Assembly: GCA_016712525.1 (NCBI GenBank)
Contig: JADJQX010000008.1
Coordinates: 1,556,501-1,620,500 of the forward strand
DNA length: 64,000 nucleotides
Origin: Myxococcales bacterium
Lineage (GTDB): Bacteria; Myxococcota_A; Polyangia; Polyangiales; Polyangiaceae
Reading direction: 5' to 3'
In this document: positions 43,206-52,510 of the stretch, in pieces
Position numbering within the stretch: the first letter of the stretch is position 1
Layout: each line of letters starts with the position of its first letter
Program-made: the position numbers and the translations under genes
The notes under the pieces: generated by a model
Databases searched by the model: none
Seen by the model: only the letters and a program-made list of their open reading frames with translations
What the model was told of the DNA's origin: nothing

Positions 43206-44107
43206 CAGATGCAGTCCTCGAAGCGCGCGAGTGCCTCGTCGACCGTGAGGATCGCCGGATCGTAGAGCCCGTAGCCGAGCAGGCTGCCCGTGGCGATGCG
43301 CAGCTCCGCGTGTGGGCTCGGAGGCAGCGAGCGGAGCAGCTCGCGGAGCCGGGACTTGTCCGGGTCGTGGTTGACGAGGACGAGGAGAAGCACGGGCGGC
43401 TCGTCGCTGAAGCCCGTGAGGTCCTTCTCACAGTCGATCAGCCCGAGCGCGCGCTTCTGGTTGAAGACTCGGAGCATCTCCTCCTTGAGCGCCGCGAGGC
43501 CGCCCGCAGCGAGGTAGCCGTTCACGTCATCGACATGAGCGTGAAGACCGGCAGTCCCTTCGAGTACGCCGTCGCCGACCTTCACTTCGCCGAGCACGAG
43601 GCGATGGCCGCCCTGCTTCTTCCGCGCGGTGGGCGTTGATGGCCACCGGACCGCGACGACGTCGAAGCGGCCGTGGTGGTTCGCGTACTCGATGTCGCAG
43701 ACGTAGTAGTCGGTCGAGCGTGCGATGCCTCCGACGTTGTTGTCGCGAAGGATGAGTTGCTGGACCTCTCGTTCCTCGCCGGGCTGCGCGAGGTCCATCG
43801 CCTGTTTCAGCGTGGGGAGCGCATCCAACCAGGCCGCGACGTCAGAGGCCTCGCGTAGGCGAGCCCCGGGCATCGAGGGCACCGCACCATGGAAGTACTT
43901 CGTGTCGAAGAATGCCGAATAACCCCCGTTGGACCGGGACACCCGCATCACGCTCCCGCCCCGGTAGTAGACGTTGATGTAGTCCTCGCGCAGCTCGAGG
44001 CAGAGGCTCTGGTCCCTCGCTACGCGCTCGCGGATAGGCGCCAGCAAACCTGCTTGGAGGTCGCCGAGGAACTCGGGGCTCAGCCCCCTGCGCGCCATGG
44101 CGGTCAT
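43205..44107 (-). CDS. predicted PD-(D/E)XK-type nuclease-like protein
   Basis: 300 aa from the ATG at 44107 (an ATG at 44098 is equally possible; the frame is open to 44236). An N-terminal segment LELREDYINVYYRGG is followed by a helical region and then DIEYANHHGRFDVVAVRW and HRLVLGEVKVGDG, whose Asp and Glu-x-Lys spacing fits the PD-(D/E)XK restriction-endonuclease fold (about D149, E174, K176). No methylase or helicase domain is fused. Overlaps the MBL gene. Not matched by eye to a named family; the catalytic call is inferred from motif pattern. Confidence 0.7.
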   Translation of the reverse strand: MTAMARRGLSPEFLGDLQAGLLAPIRERVARDQSLCLELREDYINVYYRGGSVMRVSRSNGGYSAFFDTKYFHGAVPSMPGARLREASDVAAWLDALPTLKQAMDLAQPGEEREVQQLILRDNNVGGIARSTDYYVCDIEYANHHGRFDVVAVRWPSTPTARKKQGGHRLVLGEVKVGDGVLEGTAGLHAHVDDVNGYLAAGGLAALKEEMLRVFNQKRALGLIDCEKDLTGFSDEPPVLLLVLVNHDPDKSRLRELLRSLPPSPHAELRIATGSLLGYGLYDPAILTVDEALARFEDCI

Positions 44108-44384
44108 CCCGACCACGATACGCCGCGCCCGCCCATCGCCGCGAGGATTGTTGTCCCCGGCGTGCCCTCCGTAAGCCCGTTCCACAGCGACCCAGCGAGA
44201 CCCAGCGAGAGGCAGGTCGACACGAGCAGCCGGCATCCGGTATCATCACCAGTCGCCAACAGGGACCAGCGTCCGCCATGTCTGCCTCACACCCACACCT
44301 TCACGGCTCCTCCGACCGGCCCGACGTGCGCGCGGCACCTGGGACACGCGCGCCTTGTTCGAGTGTCGCGCCGTGGGGGCGCCG

Positions 44385-47300
44385 ATGAAGCTCTCTGCAG
44401 GGGCGCGCCAGTTGGCCCTTCAGCACGTCTCCATCCGCGTGCCGTGGCACGACAACGGCTGGACGGGTTCTGCCTGCCGTAAGCCGGTCGAGAACACGGC
44501 GTGCCTCGTCCTCAAGAATATCGGCGAGAAGCGCGACGACACGAAGGAGTCTGCGTGCGCGGGGAAGCGCCTCGACCAGCTCACGCAGGCCGAGTGGCCG
44601 CCGTGTGTGGAGGAGCGCGCGACGTTCATGGCTCCGTTCGCCCTCACTCGCGAGATTCGCCACCCGTACACGTCCGCGAGCAAGGGGACGCATGGGCACC
44701 TGCTTCCGACCCCGTATCCGATGCCCGCTTACTCGGCGGCGGCGATTCCCTTCAAGTGGCTGCGTCGCGACGAAGTCGAGGGGCCCGATGGTGCGCCAGG
44801 TATCGCCGAAAAGCTGCAGATTGGGTTCGAGCGTGAGCGAGAGCCCATCCTCGATTTCAACAAGGGCAAGGGCGAGGACGGTGGGGACAAGGACGGCGGC
44901 TGGCTCAACGACAAGCACAACCAGCTTGCCGTCACCGACACGTTCTTCAGCGCTGTCGAGCCCGAGCAGTCCCTGTGTTTCTTCTACGCGAAGCGCACGC
45001 CACTCGCCCCGGAGGACGGGCGACGCGTGATCGTCGGCGTCGGCCTCGTCACGGCCCTCGGCGATCCCGTCGAGTACAAGAGCACGGACAAGACCAAGCT
45101 GCGCTCAGTGACGTTCGAGCGAAACATCCTCCACTCCATTCGCCCCGACTTCCAGAACGGCTTCGTTCTGCCGTACCGGGAGATCCTCGACCTCGCGCAG
45201 AACGACCCGAGCATCGACCCCAGCGAGCACGTCGCCTTCGTGGCCGACCAGGACCGCGAGGACTTCTCCTACGTCACGGAGCACGTGACGCACGACGCGG
45301 CCATCGCCGCACTGCTCTCGTGCTCGGCGGTGCTGCACCGTCTGGGCGACGTTGTCGCGGGTCCGTGGGACCAGTGCATCTCTTGGGTCGATCGCCAACT
45401 GAACCGGCTCTGGAAAATGCGCGGCCCGTGCCCCGGCATGGGCTCCGCGCTCTCCGCGCTCGGCGTTCAGAACGGCACGCTGATCGCGCAGGACATCGCC
45501 GCCACCCAGGCACGCGCCGACAGGTGGAACGAAGACCCGTGGCTGGAGTTCGAGGCGGCGCTGAAGGACCCGCGCAAGCTCAGCCCCGGTCTCGCGCCCT
45601 TCATCGGCGCGGACATCAAGAAGCTGTACACGAAGCTGCCCGCCGAGCGGAAAGCGCTGCTCAAGCTGCTGAGCCGCTTCGCCATCTCCGCCGAGCAGGC
45701 GACGCGCTTCTACCAAGAGACGGAGCGCGAGAACGTCGGCGTCGCAACCACTGACGCGGAGCTGCTCGCGAACCCGTATTTGCTGTACGAGCTTGACCGC
45801 ACGGCGAGAGAACCGATCTCCCTCACCGAGATCGATCGCGGCATGTTTCCCGATCCCGTTGTTGCGGAGAAGCATCCGCTGCCCGAGCCGAGCGCGCTGA
45901 AAGGCGCGCTCGATGACCGTCGCGTGCGCGGCTTCGTCGTCGACGCCCTGGAGCAGGCGGCGTTGGAAGGGCATACGCTTGCCTTCCGCCACCAGGTCAT
46001 CAAGAACGTTCGCGCGCGTGGCGTGAAGCCCGAACTCCCCCTGAGTGCCGACGTGCTCGCGGCGAACGAGCTCGACTTCGAGCCCTTCGTCACGACGCTC
46101 GTCGTGAACAAGGAGCCAGCGTTCCAGCTCGATCGCTTCGTGAGTGGCCGAGACCTCATCCGCAAGGAGGTCGAGAAGCGGCGGAAGGCGAAGCGTCACG
46201 TCAGCAAGGCCGATTGGGCGAAGCTGATCGACGCGCAGTTCAAGGACTTCCAAGGTGCCGTCGACAAGGACGAGAAGCGAGCGCGAGCGGAGAAGACCGC
46301 CGCGCTGGAGGAGCTTTTCTCGGCGCGCCTCAGCGTACTGCTCGGTCCTGCCGGTACGGGAAAGACGACGCTGCTTCGTGCGCTCTGCGAGATGCCCGAG
46401 GTCAGCGCCGGCGGGCTCCTGCTCCTCGCGCCTACCGGCAAGGCCCGCGTTCGCCTCGAAGCCCAGACTCGCGTGGCGGGCGCGAAGACCGTGGCGCAGT
46501 TCCTGATGAAGCTCCGTCGCTACGATGGCGCGACAGGCCGCTACTTCATGAACCCGGAGGCGGCGCGCCACAACCAGCACAAGACGGTGATCGTCGACGA
46601 GTGTTCGATGCTCACCGAGGAGCAGCTCGCGGCTGTCGTGGATGCACTCGCGGGCGTCGAACGCCTCATCCTCGTGGGAGACCCTCGGCAGCTCCCGCCC
46701 ATCGGGAGTGGGCGCCCCTTCGTGGACCTGGTCTCGCACCTCACGCCCGATGACTTGGAAGGCCGCTTCCCTAAGGTTGCGCCGAGCTACGCCGAGTTGA
46801 CCGTCTCGCGTCGCCAGCAAGGCAGCGAACGCCGCGATGACGTCACTCTCGCGCACTGGTTCAGCGGACGCCCGCTTGACCCAGGGGCAGACGAGATCTG
46901 GGACCGCGCGAACAACCTCTCGACGACCTCGCTGCGCCTCGTGCGCTGGGACACGACCACGGAGCTCGAGGAGCGCCTGCTCGCAACGCTGGTCGAGGAG
47001 CTGAAGCTCGCGTCGCGTGACGACCAGAACGGGTTCGAGCAGACCCTCGGCGCAACGCTCTACGAGAAGAACAACGTCACGTACTTCAGCGCGGGCACCG
47101 GCGACCGCGTCGGAGCCGCCGCGAAGGCCGAGACCTGGCAGGTGCTGTCACCCGTCCGCGCAGGACTTCCGGGCGTCGATCGCGTGAATCGCATGATCCA
47201 AGAGGTGTTCCGCAGCCGCACGCGTGAGTGGGCGGACGCTGAGTTCTTCAGGCGCAAGATCCCGCCGCCGATGGGGCCGCAGGGGCTCCTCTACGGCGAC

Positions 47301-48179
47301 AAGGTGATCAGCATCGTCAACGGCGCTCGGCGCTACTGCTGGCCGAAGCCAGAGGAGAACCCGTATGTCGCGAACGGCGACGTCGGCATCCTAACGGGCG
47401 ACTACAAGAGCTACGGCAAACAGTTCATTCCGAAGAACCTGGTCGTCGAGTTCGTCACGCACCAGGGGATCGGCATCAAGTACTTCCCGAGTGAGTTCGG
47501 TGACGAGAAGGTTCCGCCGCTGGAACTCGCCTACGCGCTTACCGTCCACAAGACGCAGGGCAGCGAGTTCGGCCTGACGTTCGTGATCCTCCCGAACCCG
47601 TGCCGCGTGCTCTCCCGCGAGCTGCTGTACACCGCGCTTACTCGGCAGAAGGACAAGATCATCCTGCTGCATCAAGGCGAAGCGCGGGACCTGCTGAAGT
47701 TCGCTGACGCAAGCGAGTCTGAGACGGCTCGACGCTGCACGAACCTGTTTGCGGACCCGAATCTCATCGAGGTGGAGAAGCGGTTCCTCGAAGAGCGCCT
47801 GATCCACCGCACGGCGCGTGGCGATCGGGTGCGCTCGAAGTCCGAGGTCATTCTCGCGGACAAGCTCCACGAGCGCGGCATCGACTACCAGTACGAGCAG
47901 CCGTTCGTCGCCGCCGACGGCGACCACCGGCTGCCGGACTTCACGATCGACGACGCCGCGTCCGGCCTGAAGATCATCTGGGAGCACCTCGGCATGCTCA
48001 CTGTGCCGGAGTATCGCGATCGCTGGGAGCGCAAGCGGAAGTGGTACGAGGAGCGCGGTGTACTGCCCGGTCCCGACGGCGGACCGAACGGCCGCCTCGT
48101 GGTGAGCGAGGATCTCCCCAACGGTGGCATCGACTCCAAGGCACTGGACGATCAGATTCGCGACGTTTTCGACCTCTGA
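44385..48179 (+). CDS. SF1B (RecD-like) helicase with C-terminal nuclease-like domain
   Basis: 1264 aa from the ATG at 44385, with GGGGG 7 bp upstream; the frame is open from 44355. The N-terminal ~600 residues start RVPWHDNGWTG with several Cys and contain no recognised domain. Helicase: Walker A GPAGTGKT (about 654), Walker B VIVDECSML (735), GDPRQLPPIG (765), VSRRQQGSER (805), TVHKTQGSEF (1055), YTALTRQKD (1081), the SF1 RecD/UvrD_C_2 pattern. The last ~120 residues (RSKSEVILADKLHERGIDYQ, LPDFTIDD, IIWEHLGML) form a PD-(D/E)XK/Vsr-like nuclease domain. Divergent from the PD-(D/E)XK/MBL operon with ~280 bp between, sharing a control region. Confidence 0.9.
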   Translation: MKLSAGARQLALQHVSIRVPWHDNGWTGSACRKPVENTACLVLKNIGEKRDDTKESACAGKRLDQLTQAEWPPCVEERATFMAPFALTREIRHPYTSASKGTHGHLLPTPYPMPAYSAAAIPFKWLRRDEVEGPDGAPGIAEKLQIGFEREREPILDFNKGKGEDGGDKDGGWLNDKHNQLAVTDTFFSAVEPEQSLCFFYAKRTPLAPEDGRRVIVGVGLVTALGDPVEYKSTDKTKLRSVTFERNILHSIRPDFQNGFVLPYREILDLAQNDPSIDPSEHVAFVADQDREDFSYVTEHVTHDAAIAALLSCSAVLHRLGDVVAGPWDQCISWVDRQLNRLWKMRGPCPGMGSALSALGVQNGTLIAQDIAATQARADRWNEDPWLEFEAALKDPRKLSPGLAPFIGADIKKLYTKLPAERKALLKLLSRFAISAEQATRFYQETERENVGVATTDAELLANPYLLYELDRTAREPISLTEIDRGMFPDPVVAEKHPLPEPSALKGALDDRRVRGFVVDALEQAALEGHTLAFRHQVIKNVRARGVKPELPLSADVLAANELDFEPFVTTLVVNKEPAFQLDRFVSGRDLIRKEVEKRRKAKRHVSKADWAKLIDAQFKDFQGAVDKDEKRARAEKTAALEELFSARLSVLLGPAGTGKTTLLRALCEMPEVSAGGLLLLAPTGKARVRLEAQTRVAGAKTVAQFLMKLRRYDGATGRYFMNPEAARHNQHKTVIVDECSMLTEEQLAAVVDALAGVERLILVGDPRQLPPIGSGRPFVDLVSHLTPDDLEGRFPKVAPSYAELTVSRRQQGSERRDDVTLAHWFSGRPLDPGADEIWDRANNLSTTSLRLVRWDTTTELEERLLATLVEELKLASRDDQNGFEQTLGATLYEKNNVTYFSAGTGDRVGAAAKAETWQVLSPVRAGLPGVDRVNRMIQEVFRSRTREWADAEFFRRKIPPPMGPQGLLYGDKVISIVNGARRYCWPKPEENPYVANGDVGILTGDYKSYGKQFIPKNLVVEFVTHQGIGIKYFPSEFGDEKVPPLELAYALTVHKTQGSEFGLTFVILPNPCRVLSRELLYTALTRQKDKIILLHQGEARDLLKFADASESETARRCTNLFADPNLIEVEKRFLEERLIHRTARGDRVRSKSEVILADKLHERGIDYQYEQPFVAADGDHRLPDFTIDDAASGLKIIWEHLGMLTVPEYRDRWERKRKWYEERGVLPGPDGGPNGRLVVSEDLPNGGIDSKALDDQIRDVFDL

Positions 48180-48239
48180 CGCGCGCGCTGTCCCCGACGC
48201 GCCTCCCGGGCTGCTTTGCCCCCGTGGAGGCAGCGCATG

Positions 48240-48470
48240 GCAGACGTCATCACGTGCCCTTCGGGGCTCCAGGGCCGCGTCCGCGCCATGAAGGTGCGGG
48301 AGGAGCGCGTCCTCGCGGACCGCAAGCTCGCCAAGAGCGGCGGCCAGGTCGACGAGCTGCTCGCAGCCTGCTGGGAGGAGACCCTCGACCCCGGGCCCTA
48401 CGCGCTCGCCGAGGGTGCCAAGCTCGATCTCGGGGTAACCGTTGAGGAATGGGCGCGCGCGTGCCGCTCG
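48240..48470 (+). pseudogene. unknown gene fragment (N-terminal ~75 codons)
   Basis: Perfect start: GGAGG, 6 bp, ATG. Reads MADVITCPSGLQGRVRAMKV ... AACWEETLDPGPYALAEGAK, protein-like for about 75 codons, after which the frame becomes low-complexity as the IS66 remnant begins antisense near 48500. The 3' end was probably lost to that element. Only 60 bp downstream of the helicase gene on the same strand, so it may have been the second gene of that transcript. Confidence 0.5.
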
Positions 48471-48510
48471 ACAGGGCCCCGTGCGGCATGCTTGACGATG
48501 CGCCTGCGAG

Positions 48511-48842
48511 CTACGACGGTTTCCAGCGGTCGGGAAGCAGGTCGTCGACCTTCTGGCGCGGTCGGCCGATGCGCAACAGCACGTCGGTCAGGTACGCGAC
48601 GGGGTTCTTGCCATTGGCCTCGCACGAAGCGACGAGCGAGTAGAGGCGGTCCGCTTCGGAAGATTCCGTGGCTCCCTGCGCTTCTTCGGCTCCCAGGCAT
48701 CGAGGCGGCGGACCGAGCGAAGGTCGACGCCGTCCACGAGCATCGCGAGCGAAGGCCCGTCGAGCGTGACGCTGCTCGCTCCGGCCGGCACGCAAGAACT
48801 ATCTCTTGCAGCGACGGTATCCCGCCCCGAGGAGCTCGGCAA
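48511..48842 (-). mobile_element. IS66-family remnant (TnpC C-terminus and TnpB-like fragment)
   Basis: The 3' part encodes ADRLYSLVASCEANGKNPVA and RIGRPRQKVDDLLPDRW, the C-terminal signature of IS66 TnpC. In another frame just upstream is SSVTLDGPSLAMLVDGVDL, which resembles IS66 small accessory proteins. The rest of the element is missing, and IS91 copy 9 starts 16 bp away. Confidence 0.75.
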
Positions 48843-48857
48843 CCCTTCCCCTCACCA

Positions 48858-49067
48858 GAGCGTAAGTAAATCAAGGCACTTTTCAGGGGTGTCGGCTGGG
48901 CTCGCGGGGATGGCGTTTCGCGACCTTCCGGGGTCGCGGCGGCCGCGCCGAGGCGGTCTCGGTCCTGGCACGGAGGTTGCCGAACCCCACCAAGCGCCAT
49001 GCCGGCGCAGCGCGGCCTTCGGGCGCCCCTTGCGCACGTTCTACTCGGCTGCCTCGACGCTACCGGC
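48858..49067 (-). mobile_element. IS91-family end fragment, copy 9 (210 bp)
   Basis: Conserved end through CTCGACGCTACCGGC. The following DNA starts 15 bp before the stop codon of the EamA gene, so that gene's 3' end is intact. Confidence 0.85.
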
Positions 49068-49081
49068 CTGCGAGCCGTCGC

Positions 49082-50128
49082 TCAGTGGTCATGCTCGTGA
49101 TGCAGGTCGGGCGCGTGGTCGTGCTCGTGCTCGAGCGCGACATGGGAATGCACGTGGCTGTGCTCGCCCGTCACCGTTCCCTCGTGCACGTGCTCGTGGT
49201 GCCCGTCGTCGTGCACGTGGGCGTGCTCGTGCGTGAGCGGCGCGTGTCGATGCCGGTGCGCGTGGCGCTCGGTCGCGTGCAGGTAGACGCCCAATCCGAA
49301 GAGTCCGGCGCCGAGCACCATGAACGGCGTTGGAAGGGTGCGAGCGACGACGCTCGCCAGCGCCGCGCCGATGAACGGAGCGACCGCGAAAATCGAGCCG
49401 GTACGACCGGCTCCCATCAAGCGTTGCGCCCGAAGGTAGAGGACCAGGCTCGCTCCGTAGCCGAGCGCGCCGCAACCGATGAGCCCGAGGCTCGCTCCGA
49501 TGGTCGGCCATCGCGCGCGCGTCCACGCGGCGACCAGCGCGGTGACACACGCGCCCATCGTGGCCTTCCCTCCGACGACGGAGAGCGGTCTCGTGTCGGC
49601 GAGAGCCCGGGTGAGCGTGCTGTCGGCTGCCCACGCAAGCGTTGCCAATCCGACGGCAATGACCCCACGCGCATCTACGCCTGCCTCGCCGAACGTTCCG
49701 ACCGTCAAGCTCATCCCACCGACGAGCATTGCCGCCAGGGCCCAGGCGACGCGCCGTCCTACTGGCTCGCGGTAGACGAACCGCGCGAGCAGCACCGTGA
49801 ACACGGCCTCCAAGTTCAGCAGCAGCGTGCCCGTGGTCGCGCCCGTGCGGACGATACCCCAAGCGAGCGCGACCGGCGCGACACCCGCGCCGAGGACAGC
49901 GACGAGGAACACCCGCGGGAGCTGAGCTCGCCGAAGCGGCGCTTCCTTTCCGTGCTGCGGCGAGAGCAGCGACGCCGCTCCCGCGAAGGCTGCGGCCCCG
50001 GCGTAAAGAAGGGTGGCGACCGTGAACGGCGAGCTTCCGGCGCCCAATCGAGACAACATCGGAGCGGTCGCGCCGAACGCGACGGCGGCGAGGAGCGCGA
50101 GCGCGGTGCCCGTTCGCGCGGCGCTCAC
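49082..50128 (-). CDS. EamA/DMT-family transporter with His-rich C-terminal tail
   Basis: 348 aa from a GTG at 50128; the frame is open upstream but not protein-like. Ten predicted membrane helices with two EamA repeats (GTALALLAAVAFGATAPML; SVVGGKATMGACVTALVA). After the last helix the final ~65 residues contain 24 His in HxH patterns (HEHAHVHDDGHHEHVHEG, ALEHEHDHAPDLHHEHDH), a composition seen in nickel/cobalt/zinc-handling proteins but unusual for EamA exporters. Inner membrane; the tail is predicted to be cytoplasmic or periplasmic depending on helix parity. A metal-export or metal-sensing role is inferred. Confidence 0.8.
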   Translation of the reverse strand: MSAARTGTALALLAAVAFGATAPMLSRLGAGSSPFTVATLLYAGAAAFAGAASLLSPQHGKEAPLRRAQLPRVFLVAVLGAGVAPVALAWGIVRTGATTGTLLLNLEAVFTVLLARFVYREPVGRRVAWALAAMLVGGMSLTVGTFGEAGVDARGVIAVGLATLAWAADSTLTRALADTRPLSVVGGKATMGACVTALVAAWTRARWPTIGASLGLIGCGALGYGASLVLYLRAQRLMGAGRTGSIFAVAPFIGAALASVVARTLPTPFMVLGAGLFGLGVYLHATERHAHRHRHAPLTHEHAHVHDDGHHEHVHEGTVTGEHSHVHSHVALEHEHDHAPDLHHEHDH

Positions 50129-50424
50129 GGTGACGGAACCGATTCGGGGAGCCGAGGCATGACGTGAAGGCAAACCTACCGCTTTTGTGACGGATCGGGC
50201 GCACGATAGGCGTCGCGCCGGCCTGGAGGGCGCCGTCGGCGACCGGTTGGCAGTCTCTGCTACTCGAGAAACCGCCGACAGCTTGGGAGTTTTCAAACAG
50301 CTGCTACATGATGAGGAAAGTCCCGCTAGCAGCTGCTATATCCCTATCACCTGGCCCAACGGGCGCGAGTCGCGACGCAAGCGCCGGCCGACGAACGCGC
50401 GGGCGTCGAAAGGAATTTTTGCCC

Positions 50425-51246
50425 ATGTCCACTAGCCACGACCTCGACCGCCGCGCAGCGCTCACCGCGATCGCCGCCAGCGGCGCCATGTTGCTGACCT
50501 CTTGTCGCGCCGAGGCCGAGCCCGCGCGATCTGCTCAGCCTGCCCAGCCTGCTCAGCCTGCTCAGCCTGCCGGGCTACCGCCGTCCGCTACTGCCAAGAC
50601 ATCGGCCCCGCGGCCGCTGTCTGCCCCCCGACCGCACGTCGTCGAGCCGCTCCCCTTCGACCCCACCAAGCTCCGTGGACTCTCCGAGCGCCTCTTGGTC
50701 TCCCATCACGACAACAACTACGCGGGCGCGGTGAAGAACCTCAACCGGGTCGAAGAGGAAATCGCGCGCGCGCCGAGAGACGCCCCCCCCTTCGTGGTGG
50801 GGGCTCTCCACGAACGCGCGCTCTCGTTCCGTGGCTCGACGACCATGCACGAGCTCTATTTCGCCAATCTGGGAGGAGACGGCGCGACGAGTGCAGCGGT
50901 CGACGGCGCGCTCGTGACAGCCTTCGGTTCACGGGCAGTCTGGGAAGAATCCTTCCGCTCTGCGGCGCTCTCCCTCGGCGGCGGAAGCGGGTGGGTCACC
51001 CTGTCTCTCGACCTTCATCGCGACGCGCTCGTCGTTGTATGGAGCGGCAACCACACTCAGAACCTCGCCTTCGGCGCGCCGTTGCTGGTCCTCGACATGT
51101 ACGAGCACGCCTACCAGATGGACTACGGAGCGGGCGCGGCGCGGTACGTCGACGCGTTTTTCGCCAACCTCCGCTGGGACGTGGTTGCCGAGCGCCTGAC
51201 CCGGGCGCGATACGCCGCGGCGGCGATACGCGGCGAAATCCGATGA
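50425..51246 (+). CDS. Fe/Mn superoxide dismutase, Tat-exported lipoprotein
   Basis: 273 aa from the ATG at 50425 (AAAGGA 10 bp upstream). N-terminus: twin-Arg DRRAALTAIAASGAMLLTSC, i.e. a Tat signal ending in a lipobox, then a QPA/PAQ repeat (SAQPAQPAQPAQPAG). The SOD domain retains the four metal ligands: His in LVSHHDNNY, His in MHELYFANL, Asp and His in LDMYEHAYQMDYG. Export of a prefolded, metal-loaded SOD by Tat is plausible. It overlaps chrA by 4 bp. The upstream 296-bp spacer (50129-50424) has no gene and should contain the promoter. Confidence 0.88.
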   Translation: MSTSHDLDRRAALTAIAASGAMLLTSCRAEAEPARSAQPAQPAQPAQPAGLPPSATAKTSAPRPLSAPRPHVVEPLPFDPTKLRGLSERLLVSHHDNNYAGAVKNLNRVEEEIARAPRDAPPFVVGALHERALSFRGSTTMHELYFANLGGDGATSAAVDGALVTAFGSRAVWEESFRSAALSLGGGSGWVTLSLDLHRDALVVVWSGNHTQNLAFGAPLLVLDMYEHAYQMDYGAGAARYVDAFFANLRWDVVAERLTRARYAAAAIRGEIR

Positions 51247-52478
51247 CCCTTCCCCCTGGTCGGTCCGCGGCCTCGGTGGGCGCGTCGCCCGAGGCCACGG
51301 ACGGCCCCGCCGAAGGTTGTTCGACGCGAGACCTGACGCTCTACTTCCTGCGTTTGGGTGCCACCGGCTTCGGCGGCCCCGCGGCGCTCGTCGGAAGGAT
51401 GCACGCGGACCTCGTCGTGCAACGGCGGTGGATTCGCGAGCGCGACTACGAAGAGGGCCTCGCGTTGTCGCAGTTGGCACCGGGGCCGCTCGCCGCTCAG
51501 CTCGCCATCTATCTGGGCTGGGTGCGCGCCGGCGTAGCAGGCGCCGCTGCGACGAGCGTCGCGTTCATCGCGCCGTCGTTCGTGATGGTGGTCGCGCTGG
51601 CTGCGCTCTACGTACGATTCGGAGGTCTGTCCTGGATGCAGGGCGCGTTCTACGGAGTCGGGGCCTCGGTGATCGGGCTGATGGCGCGCAGCACGGCGGC
51701 GCTCGCCGACAAGACCCTCAAGCGAGATCGCCTCCTTTGGGGCGTGATGAGCGTGAACGCGCTGAGCACGGCAGTGTTCGCGAAAGAGTCGATGTTGCTC
51801 GTGGTCGCCGGAGGGTTGCTCGTCCTCACGCTACGCGAACGGGAGAGAGCACGAGGACGAGCGCGAGAAGGCACGACACCTCCCTCCACGTTGCTCCCCG
51901 TTCCCGCCTTGTTGGTCTCGGGGCTGCATGGGGCCGCTGGGGGAACGACCCTCTTGAAGGTCCTGACCTACTTTTCCACGGCCGGCCTCTTCGTCTTCGG
52001 AAGCGGGCTCGCGATTGTTCCGTTCCTGCACGGAGGAGTCGTGGACGAGGCCGGATGGCTGAGCGAGCGGCAATTCATGGACGCGGTCGCCGTCGCCATG
52101 TTGACGCCCGGACCGGTGGTCATCACGGTCGGCTTCATCGGTTATCTGGTCGCGGGGCTCGCGGGAGCCACGCTCGCGGCGATCGGCGTGTTCGTGCCTT
52201 GCTTTCTGGTCGTGGTGTTGGCGGCGCCTCACTATCGTCGTCTCGTCGCCAGCCCTCGCGTGAAGGCCTTCGTACAAGGCGTTACCTCGGGCGCGGTGGG
52301 GGCCGTCGCCGGCTCGGTCTTCGTGCTCGCGCGGCGAGCGCTGGTGGACGTCCCCACCGTGCTCATCGCACTCGCCACCCTGGCCTTGGTGGTCCGCGTC
52401 AAGAAGGTCCCCGAGCCCGCGGTCATCGCGCTCGCAGCGGCGCTGGGAATGGCCCTGTCCCACTTCAAGGCGAGCTGA
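51243..52478 (+). CDS. chrA: chromate transporter ChrA
   Basis: 411 aa, long-chain (two-domain) CHR family. The two homologous halves carry the CHR motifs: FGGPAALVGRMHADLV and LAPGPLAAQLAIYLGW in the first, FGSGLAIVPFLHGGVV and MLTPGPVVITVGFIGY in the second. About ten membrane helices. Exports chromate (or sulfate-like oxyanions). Start ATG overlaps the SOD stop (ATGA), so SOD and ChrA are made together, which fits chromate-linked oxidative stress. Confidence 0.92.
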   Translation: MTLPPGRSAASVGASPEATDGPAEGCSTRDLTLYFLRLGATGFGGPAALVGRMHADLVVQRRWIRERDYEEGLALSQLAPGPLAAQLAIYLGWVRAGVAGAAATSVAFIAPSFVMVVALAALYVRFGGLSWMQGAFYGVGASVIGLMARSTAALADKTLKRDRLLWGVMSVNALSTAVFAKESMLLVVAGGLLVLTLRERERARGRAREGTTPPSTLLPVPALLVSGLHGAAGGTTLLKVLTYFSTAGLFVFGSGLAIVPFLHGGVVDEAGWLSERQFMDAVAVAMLTPGPVVITVGFIGYLVAGLAGATLAAIGVFVPCFLVVVLAAPHYRRLVASPRVKAFVQGVTSGAVGAVAGSVFVLARRALVDVPTVLIALATLALVVRVKKVPEPAVIALAAALGMALSHFKAS

Positions 52479-52510
52479 GCCGCTCGCCTCCATCTTCTTC
52501 GGTCGCGCAG

